A stretch of DNA of 64,000 nt from Rhabditoides inermis (GCA_963966185.1 CAWZYM010000146.1:1160001-1224000); one strand, 5' to 3'; positions 9,918 through 20,978 are shown, counted from the stretch's first letter. Numbers and translations are program-made. The notes: a model not told the origin generated them from the sequence alone.

Positions 9918-9989
9918 TTCCGTTGCGGGGAATCGAACCCCGGCCTTACGGGTGAGAGCCGTAAATCCTAACCACTAGACCACAACGGA
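9918..9989 (-). tRNA. tRNA-Glu(CTC), E1
   Basis: Consensus, 72 nt. Confidence 0.94.
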
Positions 9990-10321
9990 CATGCCGAGAA
10001 GTGTGAGAGCCGGCGATGTGTAGGCGAGGCCACTCTATGCAACGAGCCAGCGTGTCAATCACGCAATGATCACCCGAGTTGCTATTCTCGCCGAAATAAA
10101 AATCGCATGCGGTGAAGTCACAAAGTTTTCACCACGGGTGTTTCCCAGACCGTCATTGTTTCAATTATTAATTGTGAGCGTCCTCTTCTGCATGCATGAC
10201 CAAATCGTACGAGATGGCGTAATTTTAGAGAGTTATGAACGTTAGCAATGGTTTTAAAGATGATCCCGTCATTCCATTCGTCAAAAACCTAATTCAAACC
10301 GGTAACTCAAAACAAAAACAT

Positions 10322-10391
10322 TGCATCGGCCGGAATCGAACCCGGGCCGCCCGCGTGGCAGGCGAGCATTCTACCACTGAACCACCGATGC
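10322..10391 (-). pseudogene. tRNA-Gly(GCC), T-stem 1-nt deletion
   Basis: 70 nt; one C lost from the CCC run of the 3' T stem. Possible homopolymer error. Confidence 0.65.
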
Positions 10392-10435
10392 TACGAGAGA
10401 CGGTGATTCGGATTGCGGCATATGCGCAGGAGACC

Positions 10436-10505
10436 AGTTACAGCCAGCGGATCCCGACTTGCGAGAGAATAGTTACAGCCAGCGGATCCCGACTTGCGAG
10501 AGAAT
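10436..10505 (+). repeat. 35-bp tandem duplication in the Gly-E2 region
   Basis: Copies at 10436-10470 and 10471-10505, each starting AGTTACAGCC. It lengthens the normally 137 bp divergent region of this unit. Confidence 0.93.
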
Positions 10506-10563
10506 ATCTCCGTATATCTGTCCCGTGTTTCGCATAGACGTTTCTTGTAGTATCGCTTACAAG

Positions 10564-10635
10564 TCCGTTGTGGTCTAGTGGTCAGGATTTACGGCTCTCA
10601 CCCGTAAGGCCGGGGTTCGATTCCCCGCAACGGAA
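10564..10635 (+). tRNA. tRNA-Glu(CTC), E2, T20aC variant
   Basis: 72 nt. D loop reads GGTCA instead of GGTTA; cloverleaf unaffected. First of a run of units with this allele. Confidence 0.93.
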
Positions 10636-10761
10636 TAACGTTTTAGCACGTCATCATTCATTTAAGCTGTTGGATTGCTAAACAATTCTTTTATTATACG
10701 TTTCAAACAAAATAACTCATAAATGTCATGGAAACACCAAGATGTTTGAAGCAAAATGTTA

Positions 10762-10833
10762 TTCCGTTGCGGGGAATCGAACCCCGGCCTTACGGGTGAG
10801 AGCCGTAAATCCTAACCACTAGACCACAACGGA
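10762..10833 (-). tRNA. tRNA-Glu(CTC), E1
   Basis: Consensus, 72 nt. Confidence 0.94.
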
Positions 10834-11164
10834 CATGTCGAGAAGTGTGAGAGCCGGCGATGTGTAGGCGAGGCCACTCTATGCAACGAGCCAGCGTGTC
10901 AATCACGCAATGATCACCCGAGTTGCTATTCTCGCCGAAATAAAAATCGCATGCGGTGAAGTCACAAAGTTTTCACCACGGGTGTTTCCCAGACCGTCAT
11001 TGTTTCAATTATTAATTGTGAGCGTCCTCTTCTGCATGCATGACCAAATCGTACGAGATGGCGTAATTTTAGAGAGTTATGAACGTTAGCAATGGTTTTA
11101 AAGATGATCCGTCATTCCATTCGTCAAAAACCTAATTCAAACCGGTAACTCAAAACAAAAACAT

Positions 11165-11235
11165 TGCATCGGCCGGGAATCGAACCCGGGCCGCCCGCGT
11201 GGCAGGCGAGCATTCTACCACTGAACCACCGATGC
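11165..11235 (-). tRNA. tRNA-Gly(GCC)
   Basis: Consensus, 71 nt. Confidence 0.94.
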
Positions 11236-11372
11236 TACGAGAGACGGTGATTCGGATTGCGGCATATGCGCAGGAGACCAGTTACAGCCAGCGGATCCCG
11301 ACTTGCGAGAGAATATCTCCGTATATCTGTCCCGTGTTTCGCATAGACGTTTCTTGTAGTATCGCTTACAAG

Positions 11373-11444
11373 TCCGTTGTGGTCTAGTGGTCAGGATTTA
11401 CGGCTCTCACCCGTAAGGCCGGGGTTCGATTCCCCGCAACGGAA
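11373..11444 (+). tRNA. tRNA-Glu(CTC), E2, T20aC variant
   Basis: 72 nt, otherwise consensus. Confidence 0.93.
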
Positions 11445-11571
11445 TAACGTTTTAGCACGTCATCATTCATTTAAGCTGTTTGGATTGCTAAACAATTCTT
11501 TTATTATACGTTTCAAACAAAATAACTCATAAATGTCATGGAAACACCAAGATGTTTGAAGCAAAATGTTA

Positions 11572-11642
11572 TTCCGTTGCGGGAATCGAACCCCGGCCTT
11601 ACGGGTGAGAGCCGTAAATCCTAACCACTAGACCACAACGGA
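11572..11642 (-). pseudogene. tRNA-Glu(CTC), E1, T-stem 1-nt deletion
   Basis: 71 nt; one C lost from the CCCC run of the 3' T stem. Possible homopolymer error. Confidence 0.65.
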
Positions 11643-11973
11643 CATGTCGAGAAGTGTGAGAGCCGGCGATGTGTAGGCGAGGCCACTCTATGCAACGAGC
11701 CAGCGTGTCAATCACGCAATGATCACCCGAGTTGCTATTCTCGCCGAAATAAAAATCGCATGCGGTGAAGTCACAAAGTTTTCACCACGGGTGTTTCCCA
11801 GACCGTCATTGTTTCAATTATTAATTGTGAGCGTCCTCTTCTGCATGCATGACCAAATCGTACGAGATGGCGTAATTTTAGAGAGTTATGAACGTTAGCA
11901 ATGGTTTTAAAGATGATCCGTCATTCCATTCGTCAAAAACCTAATTCAATCCGGTAACTCAAAACAAAAACAT

Positions 11974-12044
11974 TGCATCGGCCGGGAATCGAACCCGGGC
12001 CGCCCGCGTGGCAGGCGAGCATTCTACCACTGAACCACCGATGC
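11974..12044 (-). tRNA. tRNA-Gly(GCC)
   Basis: Consensus, 71 nt. Confidence 0.94.
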
Positions 12045-12181
12045 TACGAGAGACGGTGATTCGGATTGCGGCATATGCGCAGGAGACCAGTTACAGCCAG
12101 CGGATCCCGACTTGCGAGAGAATATCTCCGTATATCTGTCCCGTGTTTCGCATAGACGTTTCTTGTAGTATCGCTTACAAG

Positions 12182-12253
12182 TCCGTTGTGGTCTAGTGGT
12201 CAGGATTTACGGCTCTCACCCGTAAGGCCGGGGTTCGATTCCCCGCAACGGAA
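12182..12253 (+). tRNA. tRNA-Glu(CTC), E2, T20aC variant
   Basis: 72 nt, otherwise consensus. Confidence 0.93.
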
Positions 12254-12380
12254 TAACGTTTTAGCACGTCATCATTCATTTAAGCTGTTTGGATTGCTAA
12301 ACAATTCTTTTATTATACGTTTCAAACAAAATAACTCATAAATGTCATGGAAACACCAAGATGTTTGAAGCAAAATGTTA

Positions 12381-12452
12381 TTCCGTTGCGGGGAATCGAA
12401 CCCCGGCCTTACGGGTGAGAGCCGTAAATCCTAACCACTAGACCACAACGGA
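12381..12452 (-). tRNA. tRNA-Glu(CTC), E1
   Basis: Consensus, 72 nt. Confidence 0.94.
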
Positions 12453-12783
12453 CATGTCGAGAAGTGTGAGAGCCGGCGATGTGTAGGCGAGGCCACTCTA
12501 TGCAACGAGCCAGCGTGTCAATCACGCAATGATCACCCGAGTTGCTATTCTCGCCGAAATAAAAATCGCATGCGGTGAAGTCACAAAGTTTTCACCACGG
12601 GTGTTTCCCAGACCGTCATTGTTTCAATTATTAATTGTGAGCGTCCTCTTCTGCATGCATGACCAAATCGTACGAGATGGCGTAATTTTAGAGAGTTATG
12701 AACGTTAGCAATGGTTTTAAAGATGATCCGTCATTCCATTCGTCAAAAACCTAATTCAATCCGGTAACTCAAAACAAAAACAT

Positions 12784-12854
12784 TGCATCGGCCGGGAATC
12801 GAACCCGGGCCGCCCGCGTGGCAGGCGAGCATTCTACCACTGAACCACCGATGC
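12784..12854 (-). tRNA. tRNA-Gly(GCC)
   Basis: Consensus, 71 nt. Confidence 0.94.
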
Positions 12855-12991
12855 TACGAGAGACGGTGATTCGGATTGCGGCATATGCGCAGGAGACCAG
12901 TTACAGCCAGCGGATCCCGACTTGCGAGAGAATATCTCCGTATATCTGTCCCGTGTTTCGCATAGACGTTTCTTGTAGTATCGCTTACAAG

Positions 12992-13063
12992 TCCGTTGTG
13001 GTCTAGTGGTCAGGATTTACGGCTCTCACCCGTAAGGCCGGGGTTCGATTCCCCGCAACGGAA
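12992..13063 (+). tRNA. tRNA-Glu(CTC), E2, T20aC variant
   Basis: 72 nt, otherwise consensus. Confidence 0.93.
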
Positions 13064-13190
13064 TAACGTTTTAGCACGTCATCATTCATTTAAGCTGTTT
13101 GGATTGCTAAACAATTCTTTTATTATACGTTTCAAACAAAATAACTCATAAATGTCATGGAAACACCAAGATGTTTGAAGCAAAATGTTA

Positions 13191-13262
13191 TTCCGTTGCG
13201 GGGAATCGAACCCCGGCCTTACGGGTGAGAGCCGTAAATCCTAACCACTAGACCACAACGGA
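13191..13262 (-). tRNA. tRNA-Glu(CTC), E1
   Basis: Consensus, 72 nt. Confidence 0.94.
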
Positions 13263-13593
13263 CATGTCGAGAAGTGTGAGAGCCGGCGATGTGTAGGCGA
13301 GGCCACTCTATGCAACGAGCCAGCGTGTCAATCACGCAATGATCACCCGAGTTGCTATTCTCGCCGAAATAAAAATCGCATGCGGTGAAGTCACAAAGTT
13401 TTCACCACGGGTGTTTCCCAGACCGTCATTGTTTCAATTATTAATTGTGAGCGTCCTCTTCTGCATGCATGACCAAATCGTACGAGATGGCGTAATTTTA
13501 GAGAGTTATGAACGTTAGCAATGGTTTTAAAGATGATCCGTCATTCCATTCGTCAAAAACCTAATTCAATCCGGTAACTCAAAACAAAAACAT

Positions 13594-13663
13594 TGCATCG
13601 GCCGGAATCGAACCCGGGCCGCCCGCGTGGCAGGCGAGCATTCTACCACTGAACCACCGATGC
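13594..13663 (-). pseudogene. tRNA-Gly(GCC), T-stem 1-nt deletion
   Basis: 70 nt; same lost C as at 10322. Confidence 0.65.
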
Positions 13664-13800
13664 TACGAGAGACGGTGATTCGGATTGCGGCATATGCGCA
13701 GGAGACCAGTTACAGCCAGCGGATCCCGACTTGCGAGAGAATATCTCCGTATATCTGTCCCGTGTTTCGCATAGACGTTTCTTGTAGTATCGCTTACAAG

Positions 13801-13872
13801 TCCGTTGTGGTCTAGTGGTCAGGATTTACGGCTCTCACCCGTAAGGCCGGGGTTCGATTCCCCGCAACGGAA
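13801..13872 (+). tRNA. tRNA-Glu(CTC), E2, T20aC variant
   Basis: 72 nt, otherwise consensus. Confidence 0.93.
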
Positions 13873-13999
13873 TAACGTTTTAGCACGTCATCATTCATTT
13901 AAGCTGTTTGGATTGCTAAACAATTCTTTTATTATACGTTTCAAACAAAATAACTCATAAATGTCATGGAAACACCAAGATGTTTGAAGCAAAATGTTA

Positions 14000-14071
14000 T
14001 TCCGTTGCGGGGAATCGAACCCCGGCCTTACGGGTGAGAGCCGTAAATCCTAACCACTAGACCACAACGGA
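14000..14071 (-). tRNA. tRNA-Glu(CTC), E1
   Basis: Consensus, 72 nt. Its unit has lost its Gly gene. Confidence 0.94.
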
Positions 14072-14316
14072 CATGTCGAGAAGTGTGAGAGCCGGCGATG
14101 TGTAGGCGAGGCCACTCTATGCAACGAGCCAGCGTGTCAATCACGCAATGATCACCCGAGTTGCTATTCTCGCCGAAATAAAAATCGCATGCGGTGAAGT
14201 CACAAAGTTTTCACCACGGGTGTTTCCCAGACCGTCATTGTTTCAATTATTAATTGTGAGCGTCCTCTTCTGCATGCATGACCAAATCGTACGAGATGGC
14301 GTAATTTTAGAGAGTT

Positions 14317-14318
14317 AG
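14317..14318. other. 241-bp internal deletion junction (Gly gene lost)
   Basis: The spacer stops after GAGAGTTA and resumes at GTATATCTG just upstream of E2. The E1-E2 distance is 370 instead of 611, so Gly and most of the divergent region are gone. No clear microhomology at the joint. Confidence 0.9.
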
Positions 14319-14369
14319 TATATCTGTCCCGTGTTTCGCATAGACGTTTCTTGTAGTATCGCTTACAAG

Positions 14370-14441
14370 TCCGTTGTGGTCTAGTGGTCAGGATTTACGG
14401 CTCTCACCCGTAAGGCCGGGGTTCGATTCCCCGCAACGGAA
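14370..14441 (+). tRNA. tRNA-Glu(CTC), E2, T20aC variant
   Basis: 72 nt; in the unit lacking Gly. Confidence 0.93.
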
Positions 14442-14569
14442 TAACGTTTTAGCACGTCATCATTCATTTAAGCTGTTTGGATTGCTAAACAATTCTTTTA
14501 TTATACGTTTTCAAACAAAATAACTCATAAATGTCATGGAAACACCAAGATGTTTGAAGCAAAATGTTA

Positions 14570-14641
14570 TTCCGTTGCGGGGAATCGAACCCCGGCCTTA
14601 CGGGTGAGAGCCGTAAATCCTAACCACTAGACCACAACGGA
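14570..14641 (-). tRNA. tRNA-Glu(CTC), E1
   Basis: Consensus, 72 nt. Confidence 0.94.
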
Positions 14642-14974
14642 CATGTCGAGAAGTGTGAGAGCCGGCGATGTGTAGGCGAGGCCACTCTATGCAACGAGCC
14701 AGCGTGTCAATCACGCAATGATCACCCGAGTTGCTATTCTCGCCGAAATAAAAATCGCATGCGGTGAAGTCACAAAGTTTTCCCACCACGGGTGTTTCCC
14801 AGACCGTCATTGTTTCAATTATTAATTGTGAGCGTCCTCTTCTGCATGCATGACCAAATCGTACGAGATGGCGTAATTTTAGAGAGTTATGAACGTTAGC
14901 AATGGTTTTAAAGATGATCCGTCATTCCATTCGTCAAAAACCTAATTCAAACCGGTAACTCAAAACAAAAACAT

Positions 14975-15045
14975 TGCATCGGCCGGGAATCGAACCCGGG
15001 CCGCCCGCGTGGCAGGCGAGCATTCTACCACTGAACCACCGATGC
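14975..15045 (-). tRNA. tRNA-Gly(GCC)
   Basis: Consensus, 71 nt. Confidence 0.94.
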
Positions 15046-15182
15046 TACGAGAGACGGTGATTCGGATTGCGGCATATGCGCAGGAGACCAGTTACAGCCA
15101 GCGGATCCCGACTTGCGAGAGAATATCTCCGTATATCTGTCCCGTGTTTCGCATAGACGTTTCTTGTAGTATCGCTTACAAG

Positions 15183-15254
15183 TCCGTTGTGGTCTAGTGG
15201 TCAGGATTTACGGCTCTCACCCGTAAGGCCGGGGTTCGATTCCCCGCAACGGAA
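15183..15254 (+). tRNA. tRNA-Glu(CTC), E2, T20aC variant
   Basis: 72 nt; last of this run. Confidence 0.93.
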
Positions 15255-15380
15255 TAACGTTTTAGCACGTCATCATTCATTTAAGCTGTTTGGATTGCTA
15301 AACAATTCTTTTATTATACGTTTCAAACAAAATAACTCATAAATGTCATGAAACACCAAGATGTTTGAAGCAAAATGTTA

Positions 15381-15452
15381 TTCCGTTGCGGGGAATCGAA
15401 CCCCGGCCTTACGGGTGAGAGCCGTAAATCCTAACCACTAGACCACAACGGA
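15381..15452 (-). tRNA. tRNA-Glu(CTC), E1
   Basis: Consensus, 72 nt. Confidence 0.94.
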
Positions 15453-15784
15453 CATGTCGAGAAGTGTGAGAGCCGGCGATGTGTAGGCGAGGCCACTCTA
15501 TGCAACGAGCCAGCGTGTCAATCACGCAATGATCACACCGAGTTGCTATTCTCGCCGAAATAAAAATCGCATGCGGTGAAGTCACAAAGTTTTCACCACG
15601 GGTGTTTCCCAGACCGTCATTGTTTCAATTATTAATTGTGAGCGTCCTCTTCTGCATGCATGACCAAATCGTACGAGATGGCGTAATTTTAGAGAGTTAT
15701 GAACGTTAGCAATGGTTTTAAAGATGATCCGTCATTCCATTCGTCAAAAACCTAATTCAAACCGGTAACTCAAAACAAAAACAT

Positions 15785-15855
15785 TGCATCGGCCGGGAAT
15801 CGAACCCGGGCCGCCCGCGTGGCAGGCGAGCATTCTACCACTGAACCACCGATGC
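15785..15855 (-). tRNA. tRNA-Gly(GCC)
   Basis: Consensus, 71 nt. Confidence 0.94.
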
Positions 15856-15992
15856 TACGAGAGACGGTGATTCGGATTGCGGCATATGCGCAGGAGACCA
15901 GTTACAGCCAGCGGATCCCGACTTGCGAGAGAAAATCTCCGTATATCTGTCCCGTGTTTCGCATAGACGTTTCTTGTAGTATCGCTTACAAA

Positions 15993-16064
15993 TCCGTTGT
16001 GGTCTAGTGGTTAGGATTTACGGCTCTCACCCGTAAGGCCGGGGTTCGATTCCCCGCAACGGAA
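15993..16064 (+). tRNA. tRNA-Glu(CTC), E2
   Basis: Consensus, 72 nt. Confidence 0.94.
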
Positions 16065-16191
16065 TAACGTTTTAGCACGTCATCATTCATTTAAGCTGTT
16101 TGGATTGCTAAACAATTCTTTTATTATACGTTTCAAACAAAATAACTCATAAATGTCATGGAAACACCGAGATGTTTGAAACAAAATGTTA

Positions 16192-16263
16192 TTCCGTTGC
16201 GGGGAATCGAACCCCGGCCTTACGGGTGAGAGCCGTAAATCCTAACCACTAGACCACAACGGA
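16192..16263 (-). tRNA. tRNA-Glu(CTC), E1
   Basis: Consensus, 72 nt. Confidence 0.94.
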
Positions 16264-16593
16264 CATGCCGAGAAGTGTGAGAGCCGGCGATGTGTAGGCG
16301 AGGCCACTCTATGCAACGAGCCAGCGTGTCAATCACGCAATGATCGCCCGAGTTGCTATTCTCGCCGAAATAAAAATCGCATGCGGTGAAGTCACAAAGT
16401 TTTCACCACGGGTGTTTCCCAGACCGTCATTGTTTCAATTATTAATTGTGAGCGTCATCTTCTGCATGCATGACCAAATCGTACGAGATGGCGTAATTTT
16501 AGAGAGTTATGAACGTTAGCAATGGTTTTAAAGATGATCCGTCATTCCATTCGTCAAAAACGAATTCAAACCGGAAACTCAAAACAAAAACAT

Positions 16594-16664
16594 TGCATCG
16601 GCCGGGAATCGAACCCGGGCCGCCCGCGTGGCAGGAGAGCATTCTACCACTGAACCACCGATGC
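16594..16664 (-). tRNA. tRNA-Gly(GCC), G30T variant
   Basis: 71 nt. The G30-C40 pair of the anticodon stem is lost, so function is doubtful. Confidence 0.82.
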
Positions 16665-16801
16665 TACGAGAGACGGTGATTCGGATTGCGGCATATGCGC
16701 AGGAGACCAGTTACAGCCAGCGGATCCCGACTTGCGAGAGAAAATCTCCGTATGTCTGTCCCGTGTTTCGCATAGACGTTTCTTGTAGTATCGCTTACAA
16801 G

Positions 16802-16873
16802 TCCGTTGTGGTCTAGTGGTTAGGATTTACGGCTCTCACCCGTAAGGCCGGGGTTCGATTCCCCGCAACGGAA
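16802..16873 (+). tRNA. tRNA-Glu(CTC), E2
   Basis: Consensus, 72 nt; 3' flank reads AACAACG, a subtype marker shared with 27581 and 28390. Confidence 0.94.
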
Positions 16874-17000
16874 CAACGTTTTAGCACGTCATCATTCATT
16901 TAAGCTGTTTGGATTGCTAAACAATTCTTTTATTATACGTTTCAAACAAAATAACTCATAAATGTGATGGAAACACCAAGATGTTTGAAACAAAATGCTA

Positions 17001-17072
17001 TTCCGTTGCGGGGAATCGAACCCCGGCCTTACGGGTGAGAGCCGTAAATCCTAACCACTAGACCACAACGGA
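17001..17072 (-). tRNA. tRNA-Glu(CTC), E1
   Basis: Consensus, 72 nt. Confidence 0.94.
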
Positions 17073-17402
17073 CATGCCGAGAAGTGTGAGAGCCGGCGAT
17101 GTGTAGGCGAGGCCACTCTATGCAACGAGCCAGCGTGTCAATCACGCAATGATCACCCGAGTTGCTATTCTCGCCGAAATAAAAATCGCATGCGGTGAAG
17201 TCACAAAGTTTTCACCACGGGTGTTTCCAGACCGTCATTGTTTCAATTATTAATTGTGAGCGTCATCTTCTGCATGCATGACCAAATCGTACGAGATGGC
17301 GTAATTTAGAGAGAGTTATGAACGTTAGCAATGGTTTTAAAGATGATCCGTCATTCCATTCGTCAAAAACCTAATTCAAACCGGAAACTCAAAACAAAAC
17401 AT

Positions 17403-17473
17403 TGCATCGGCCGGGAATCGAACCCGCACCGCCCGCGTGGCAGGCGAGCATTCTACCACTGAACCACCGATGC
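17403..17473 (-). tRNA. tRNA-Gly(GCC), 48-49 double variant
   Basis: 71 nt. CC to TG at positions 48-49 replaces the C49-G65 T-stem pair with G-G. The same double change occurs at 28182 and 28991. Confidence 0.82.
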
Positions 17474-17609
17474 TACGAGAGACGGTGATTCGGATTGCGG
17501 CATATGCGCAGGAGACCAGTTACAGCCAGCGGATCCGACTTGCGAGAGAATATCTCCGTATATCTGTCCCGTGTTTCGCATAGACGTTTCTTGTAGTATC
17601 GCTTACAAG

Positions 17610-17681
17610 TCCGTTGTGGTCTAGTGGTTAGGATTTACGGCTCTCACCCGTAAGGCCGGGGTTCGATTCCCCGCAACGGAA
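17610..17681 (+). tRNA. tRNA-Glu(CTC), E2
   Basis: Consensus, 72 nt. Confidence 0.94.
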
Positions 17682-17808
17682 TAACGTTTTAGAACGTCAT
17701 AATTCATTTAAGCTGTTTGGATTGCTAAACAATTCTTTTATTAAACGTTTCAAACAAAATAACTCATAAATGTCATGGAAACACCAAGATGTTTGAAACA
17801 AAATGTTA

Positions 17809-17880
17809 TTCCGTTGCGGGGAATCGAACCCCGGCCTTACAGGTGAGAGCCGTAAATCCTAACCACTAGACCACAACGGA
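17809..17880 (-). tRNA. tRNA-Glu(CTC), E1, C40T variant
   Basis: 72 nt; G30-C40 becomes a tolerable G-U pair. Same allele at 29398. Confidence 0.9.
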
Positions 17881-18216
17881 CATGCCGAGAAGTGTGAGAG
17901 CCGGCGATGTGTACGCGAGGCCACTCTATGCAACGAGCCAGCGTGTCAATCACGCAATGATCACCCGAGTTGCTACATATTCTCGCCGAAATAAAAATCG
18001 CATGCGGTGAAGTCACAAAGTTTTCACCACGGGTGTTTCCCAGACCGTCATTGTTTCAATTATTAATTGTGAGCGTCCTCTTCTGCATGCATGACCAAAT
18101 CGTACGAGATGGCGTAAATTTTAGAGAGTTATGAACGTTAGCAATGGTTTTAAAGATGATCCGTCATTCCATTCGTCAAAAACCTAATTCAAACCGGTAA
18201 CTCAAAACAAAAACAT

Positions 18217-18286
18217 TGCATCGGCGGGAATCGAACCCGGGCCGCCCGCGTGGCAGGCGAGCATTCTACCACTGAACCACCGATGC
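18217..18286 (-). pseudogene. tRNA-Gly(GCC), 1-nt deletion at the acceptor/T-stem border
   Basis: 70 nt; one base missing where the T stem meets the acceptor strand. Possible sequencing error. Confidence 0.65.
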
Positions 18287-18423
18287 TACGAGAGACGGTG
18301 ATTCGGATTGCGGCATATGCGCAGGAGACCAGTTACAGCCAGCGGATCCCGACTTGCGAGAGAATATCTCCGTATATCTGTCCCGTGTTTCGCATAGACG
18401 TTTCTTGTAGTATCGCTTACAAG

Positions 18424-18495
18424 TCCGTTGTGGTCTAGTGGTTAGGATTTACGGCTCTCACCCGTAAGGCCGGGGTTCGATTCCCCGCAACGGAA
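18424..18495 (+). tRNA. tRNA-Glu(CTC), E2
   Basis: Consensus, 72 nt. Confidence 0.94.
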
Positions 18496-18622
18496 TAACG
18501 TTTTAGCACGTCATCATTCATTTAAGCTGTTTGGATTGCTAAACAATTCTTTTATTATACGTTTCAAACAAAATAACTCATAAATGTCATGGAAACACCA
18601 AGATGTTTGAAGCAAAATGTTA

Positions 18623-18694
18623 TTCCGTTGCGGGGAATCGAACCCCGGCCTTACGGGTGAGAGCCGTAAATCCTAACCACTAGACCACAACGGA
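18623..18694 (-). tRNA. tRNA-Glu(CTC), E1
   Basis: Consensus, 72 nt. Confidence 0.94.
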
Positions 18695-19025
18695 CATGTC
18701 GAGAAGTGTGAGAGCCGGCGATGTGTAGGCGAGGCCACTCTATGCAACGAGCCAGCGTGTCAATCACGCAATGATCACCCGAGTTGCTATTCTCGCCGAA
18801 ATAAAAATCGCATGCGGTGAAGTCACAAAGTTTTCACCACGGGTGTTTCCCAGACCGTCATTGTTTCAATTATTAATTGTGAGCGTCCTCTTCTGCATGC
18901 ATGACCAAATCGTAAGAGATGGCGTAATTTTAGAGAGTTATGAACGTTAGCAATGGTTTTAAAGATGATCCGTCATTCCATTCGTCAAAAACCTAATTCA
19001 AACCGGTAACTCAAAACAAAAACAT

Positions 19026-19096
19026 TGCATCGGCCGGGAATCGAACCCGGGCCGCCCGCGTGGCAGGCGAGCATTCTACCACTGAACCACCGATGC
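19026..19096 (-). tRNA. tRNA-Gly(GCC)
   Basis: Consensus, 71 nt. Confidence 0.94.
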
Positions 19097-19233
19097 TACG
19101 AGAGACGGTGATTCGGATTGCGGCATATGCGCAGGAGACCAGTTACAGCCAGCGGATCCCGACTTGCGAGAGAATATCTCCGTATATCTGTCCCGTGTTT
19201 CGCATAGACGTTTCTTGTAGTATCGCTTACAAG

Positions 19234-19306
19234 TCCGTTGTGGTCTAGTGGTTAGGATTTACGGCTCTCACCCGTAAGGCCGGGGGTTCGATTCCCCGCA
19301 ACGGAA
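19234..19306 (+). pseudogene. tRNA-Glu(CTC), E2, 1-nt insertion
   Basis: 73 nt; an extra G in the G run of the 5' T stem. Possible homopolymer error. Confidence 0.6.
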
Positions 19307-19440
19307 TAACGTTTTAGCACGTCATCATTCATTTAAGCTGTTTGGATTGCTAAACAATTCTTTTATTATACGTTTCAAACAAAATAACTCATAAGTCATA
19401 AATGTCATGGAAACACCAAGATGTTTGAAGCAAAATGTTA

Positions 19441-19512
19441 TTCCGTTGCGGGGAATCGAACCCCGGCCTTACGGGTGAGAGCCGTAAATCCTAACCACTA
19501 GACCACAACGGA
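19441..19512 (-). tRNA. tRNA-Glu(CTC), E1
   Basis: Consensus, 72 nt; preceded by a 7-bp insertion (AAGTCAT repeat) shared with the unit at 25350. Confidence 0.94.
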
Positions 19513-19843
19513 CATGTCGAGAAGTGTGAGAGCCGGCGATGTGTAGGCGAGGCCACTCTATGCAACGAGCCAGCGTGTCAATCACGCAATGATCACCCGA
19601 GTTGCTATTCTCGCCGAAATAAAAATCGCATGCGGTGAAGTCACAAAGTTTTCACCACGGGTGTTTCCCAGACCGTCATTGTTTCAATTATTAATTGTGA
19701 GCGTCCTCTTCTGCATGCATGACCAAATCGTACGAGATGGCGTAATTTTAGAGAGTTATGAACGTTAGCAATGGTTTTAAAGATGATCCGTCATTCCATT
19801 CGTCAAAAACCTAATTCAAACCGGTAACTCAAAACAAAAACAT

Positions 19844-19914
19844 TGCATCGGCCGGGAATCGAACCCGGGCCGCCCGCGTGGCAGGCGAGCATTCTACCAC
19901 TGAACCACCGATGC
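19844..19914 (-). tRNA. tRNA-Gly(GCC)
   Basis: Consensus, 71 nt. Confidence 0.94.
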
Positions 19915-20051
19915 TACGAGAGACGGTGATTCGGATTGCGGCATATGCGCAGGAGACCAGTTACAGCCAGCGGATCCCGACTTGCGAGAGAAAATCTAAG
20001 TATATCTGTCCCGTGTTTCGCATAGACGTTTCTTGTAGTATCGCTTACAAA

Positions 20052-20123
20052 TCCGTTGTGGTCTAGTGGTTAGGATTTACGGCTCTCACCCGTAAGGCCG
20101 GGGTTCGATTCCCCGCAACGGAA
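20052..20123 (+). tRNA. tRNA-Glu(CTC), E2
   Basis: Consensus, 72 nt. Confidence 0.94.
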
Positions 20124-20250
20124 TAACGTTTTAGCACGTCATCATTCATTTAAGCTGTTTGGATTGCTAAACAATTCTTTTATTATACGTTTCAAACAAA
20201 ATAACTCATAAATGTCATGGAAACACCAAGATGTTTGAAACAAAATGTTA

Positions 20251-20320
20251 TTCCGTTGCGGGGAATCGAACCCGGCCTACGGGTTAGAGCCGTAAATCCT
20301 AACCACTAGACCACAACGGA
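20251..20320 (-). pseudogene. tRNA-Glu-like with anticodon CTA, two 1-nt deletions
   Basis: 70 nt. Position 36 is A instead of C, giving anticodon CTA (complement TAG at 20285-20287). One C run and the TT of the anticodon/variable region are each short by one base. Damaged sister of the intact CTA copy at 26160. Confidence 0.75.
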
Positions 20321-20542
20321 CATGTCGAGAAGTGTGAGAGCCGGCGATGTGTAGGCGAGGCCACTCTATGCAACGAGCCAGCGTGTCAATCACGCAATGA
20401 TCACCCGAGTTGCTATTCTCGCCGAAATAAAAATCGCATGCGGTGAAGTCACAAAGTTTTCACCACGGGTGTTTCCCAGACCGTCATTGTTTCAATTATT
20501 AATTGTGAGCGTCCTCTTCTGCATGCATGACCAAATCGTACG

Positions 20543-20646
20543 AGATGGCGTAATTTTAGAGAGTTATGAACGTTAGCAATGGTTTTAAAGATGAAGATGG
20601 CGTAATTTTAGAGAGTTATGAACGTTAGCAATGGTTTTAAAGATGA
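20543..20646 (+). repeat. 52-bp tandem duplication in the E1-Gly spacer
   Basis: Copies at 20543-20594 and 20595-20646, each starting AGATGGCGTAA. Confidence 0.93.
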
Positions 20647-20702
20647 TCCGTCATTCCATTCGTCAAAAACCTAATTCAAACCGGTACTCAAAACAAAAAC
20701 AT

Positions 20703-20769
20703 TGCATCGGCCGGAATCGAACCCGGGCCGCCCGCGTGGCAGGCGAGCATTCTACACTGACACCGATGC
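20703..20769 (-). pseudogene. tRNA-Gly(GCC), four bases lost
   Basis: 67 nt; deletions in the T stem, D arm and acceptor-D linker. Cloverleaf not recoverable. Confidence 0.8.
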
Positions 20770-20906
20770 TACAGAGAGACGGTGATTCGGATTGCGGCAT
20801 ATGCGCAGGAGACCAGTTACAGCCAGCGGATCCCGACTTGCGAGAGATATCTCCGTATATCTGTCCCGTGTTTCGCATAGACGTTTCTTGTAGTATCGCT
20901 TACAAG

Positions 20907-20978
20907 TCCGTTGTGGTCTAGTGGTTAGGATTTACGGCTCTCACCCGTAAGGCCGGGGTTCGATTCCCCGCAACGGAA
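20907..20978 (+). tRNA. tRNA-Glu(CTC), E2
   Basis: Consensus, 72 nt, inside the disturbed island. Confidence 0.92.

Noticed and set aside
10235..10537. 100-codon frame in one unit
   Set aside because: Created by the 1-nt indels and the 35-bp tandem duplication joining spacer frames; no domain.
14598..14810. 70-codon minus-strand frame
   Set aside because: Opened by a 2-nt insertion in one spacer and absent from sister units.
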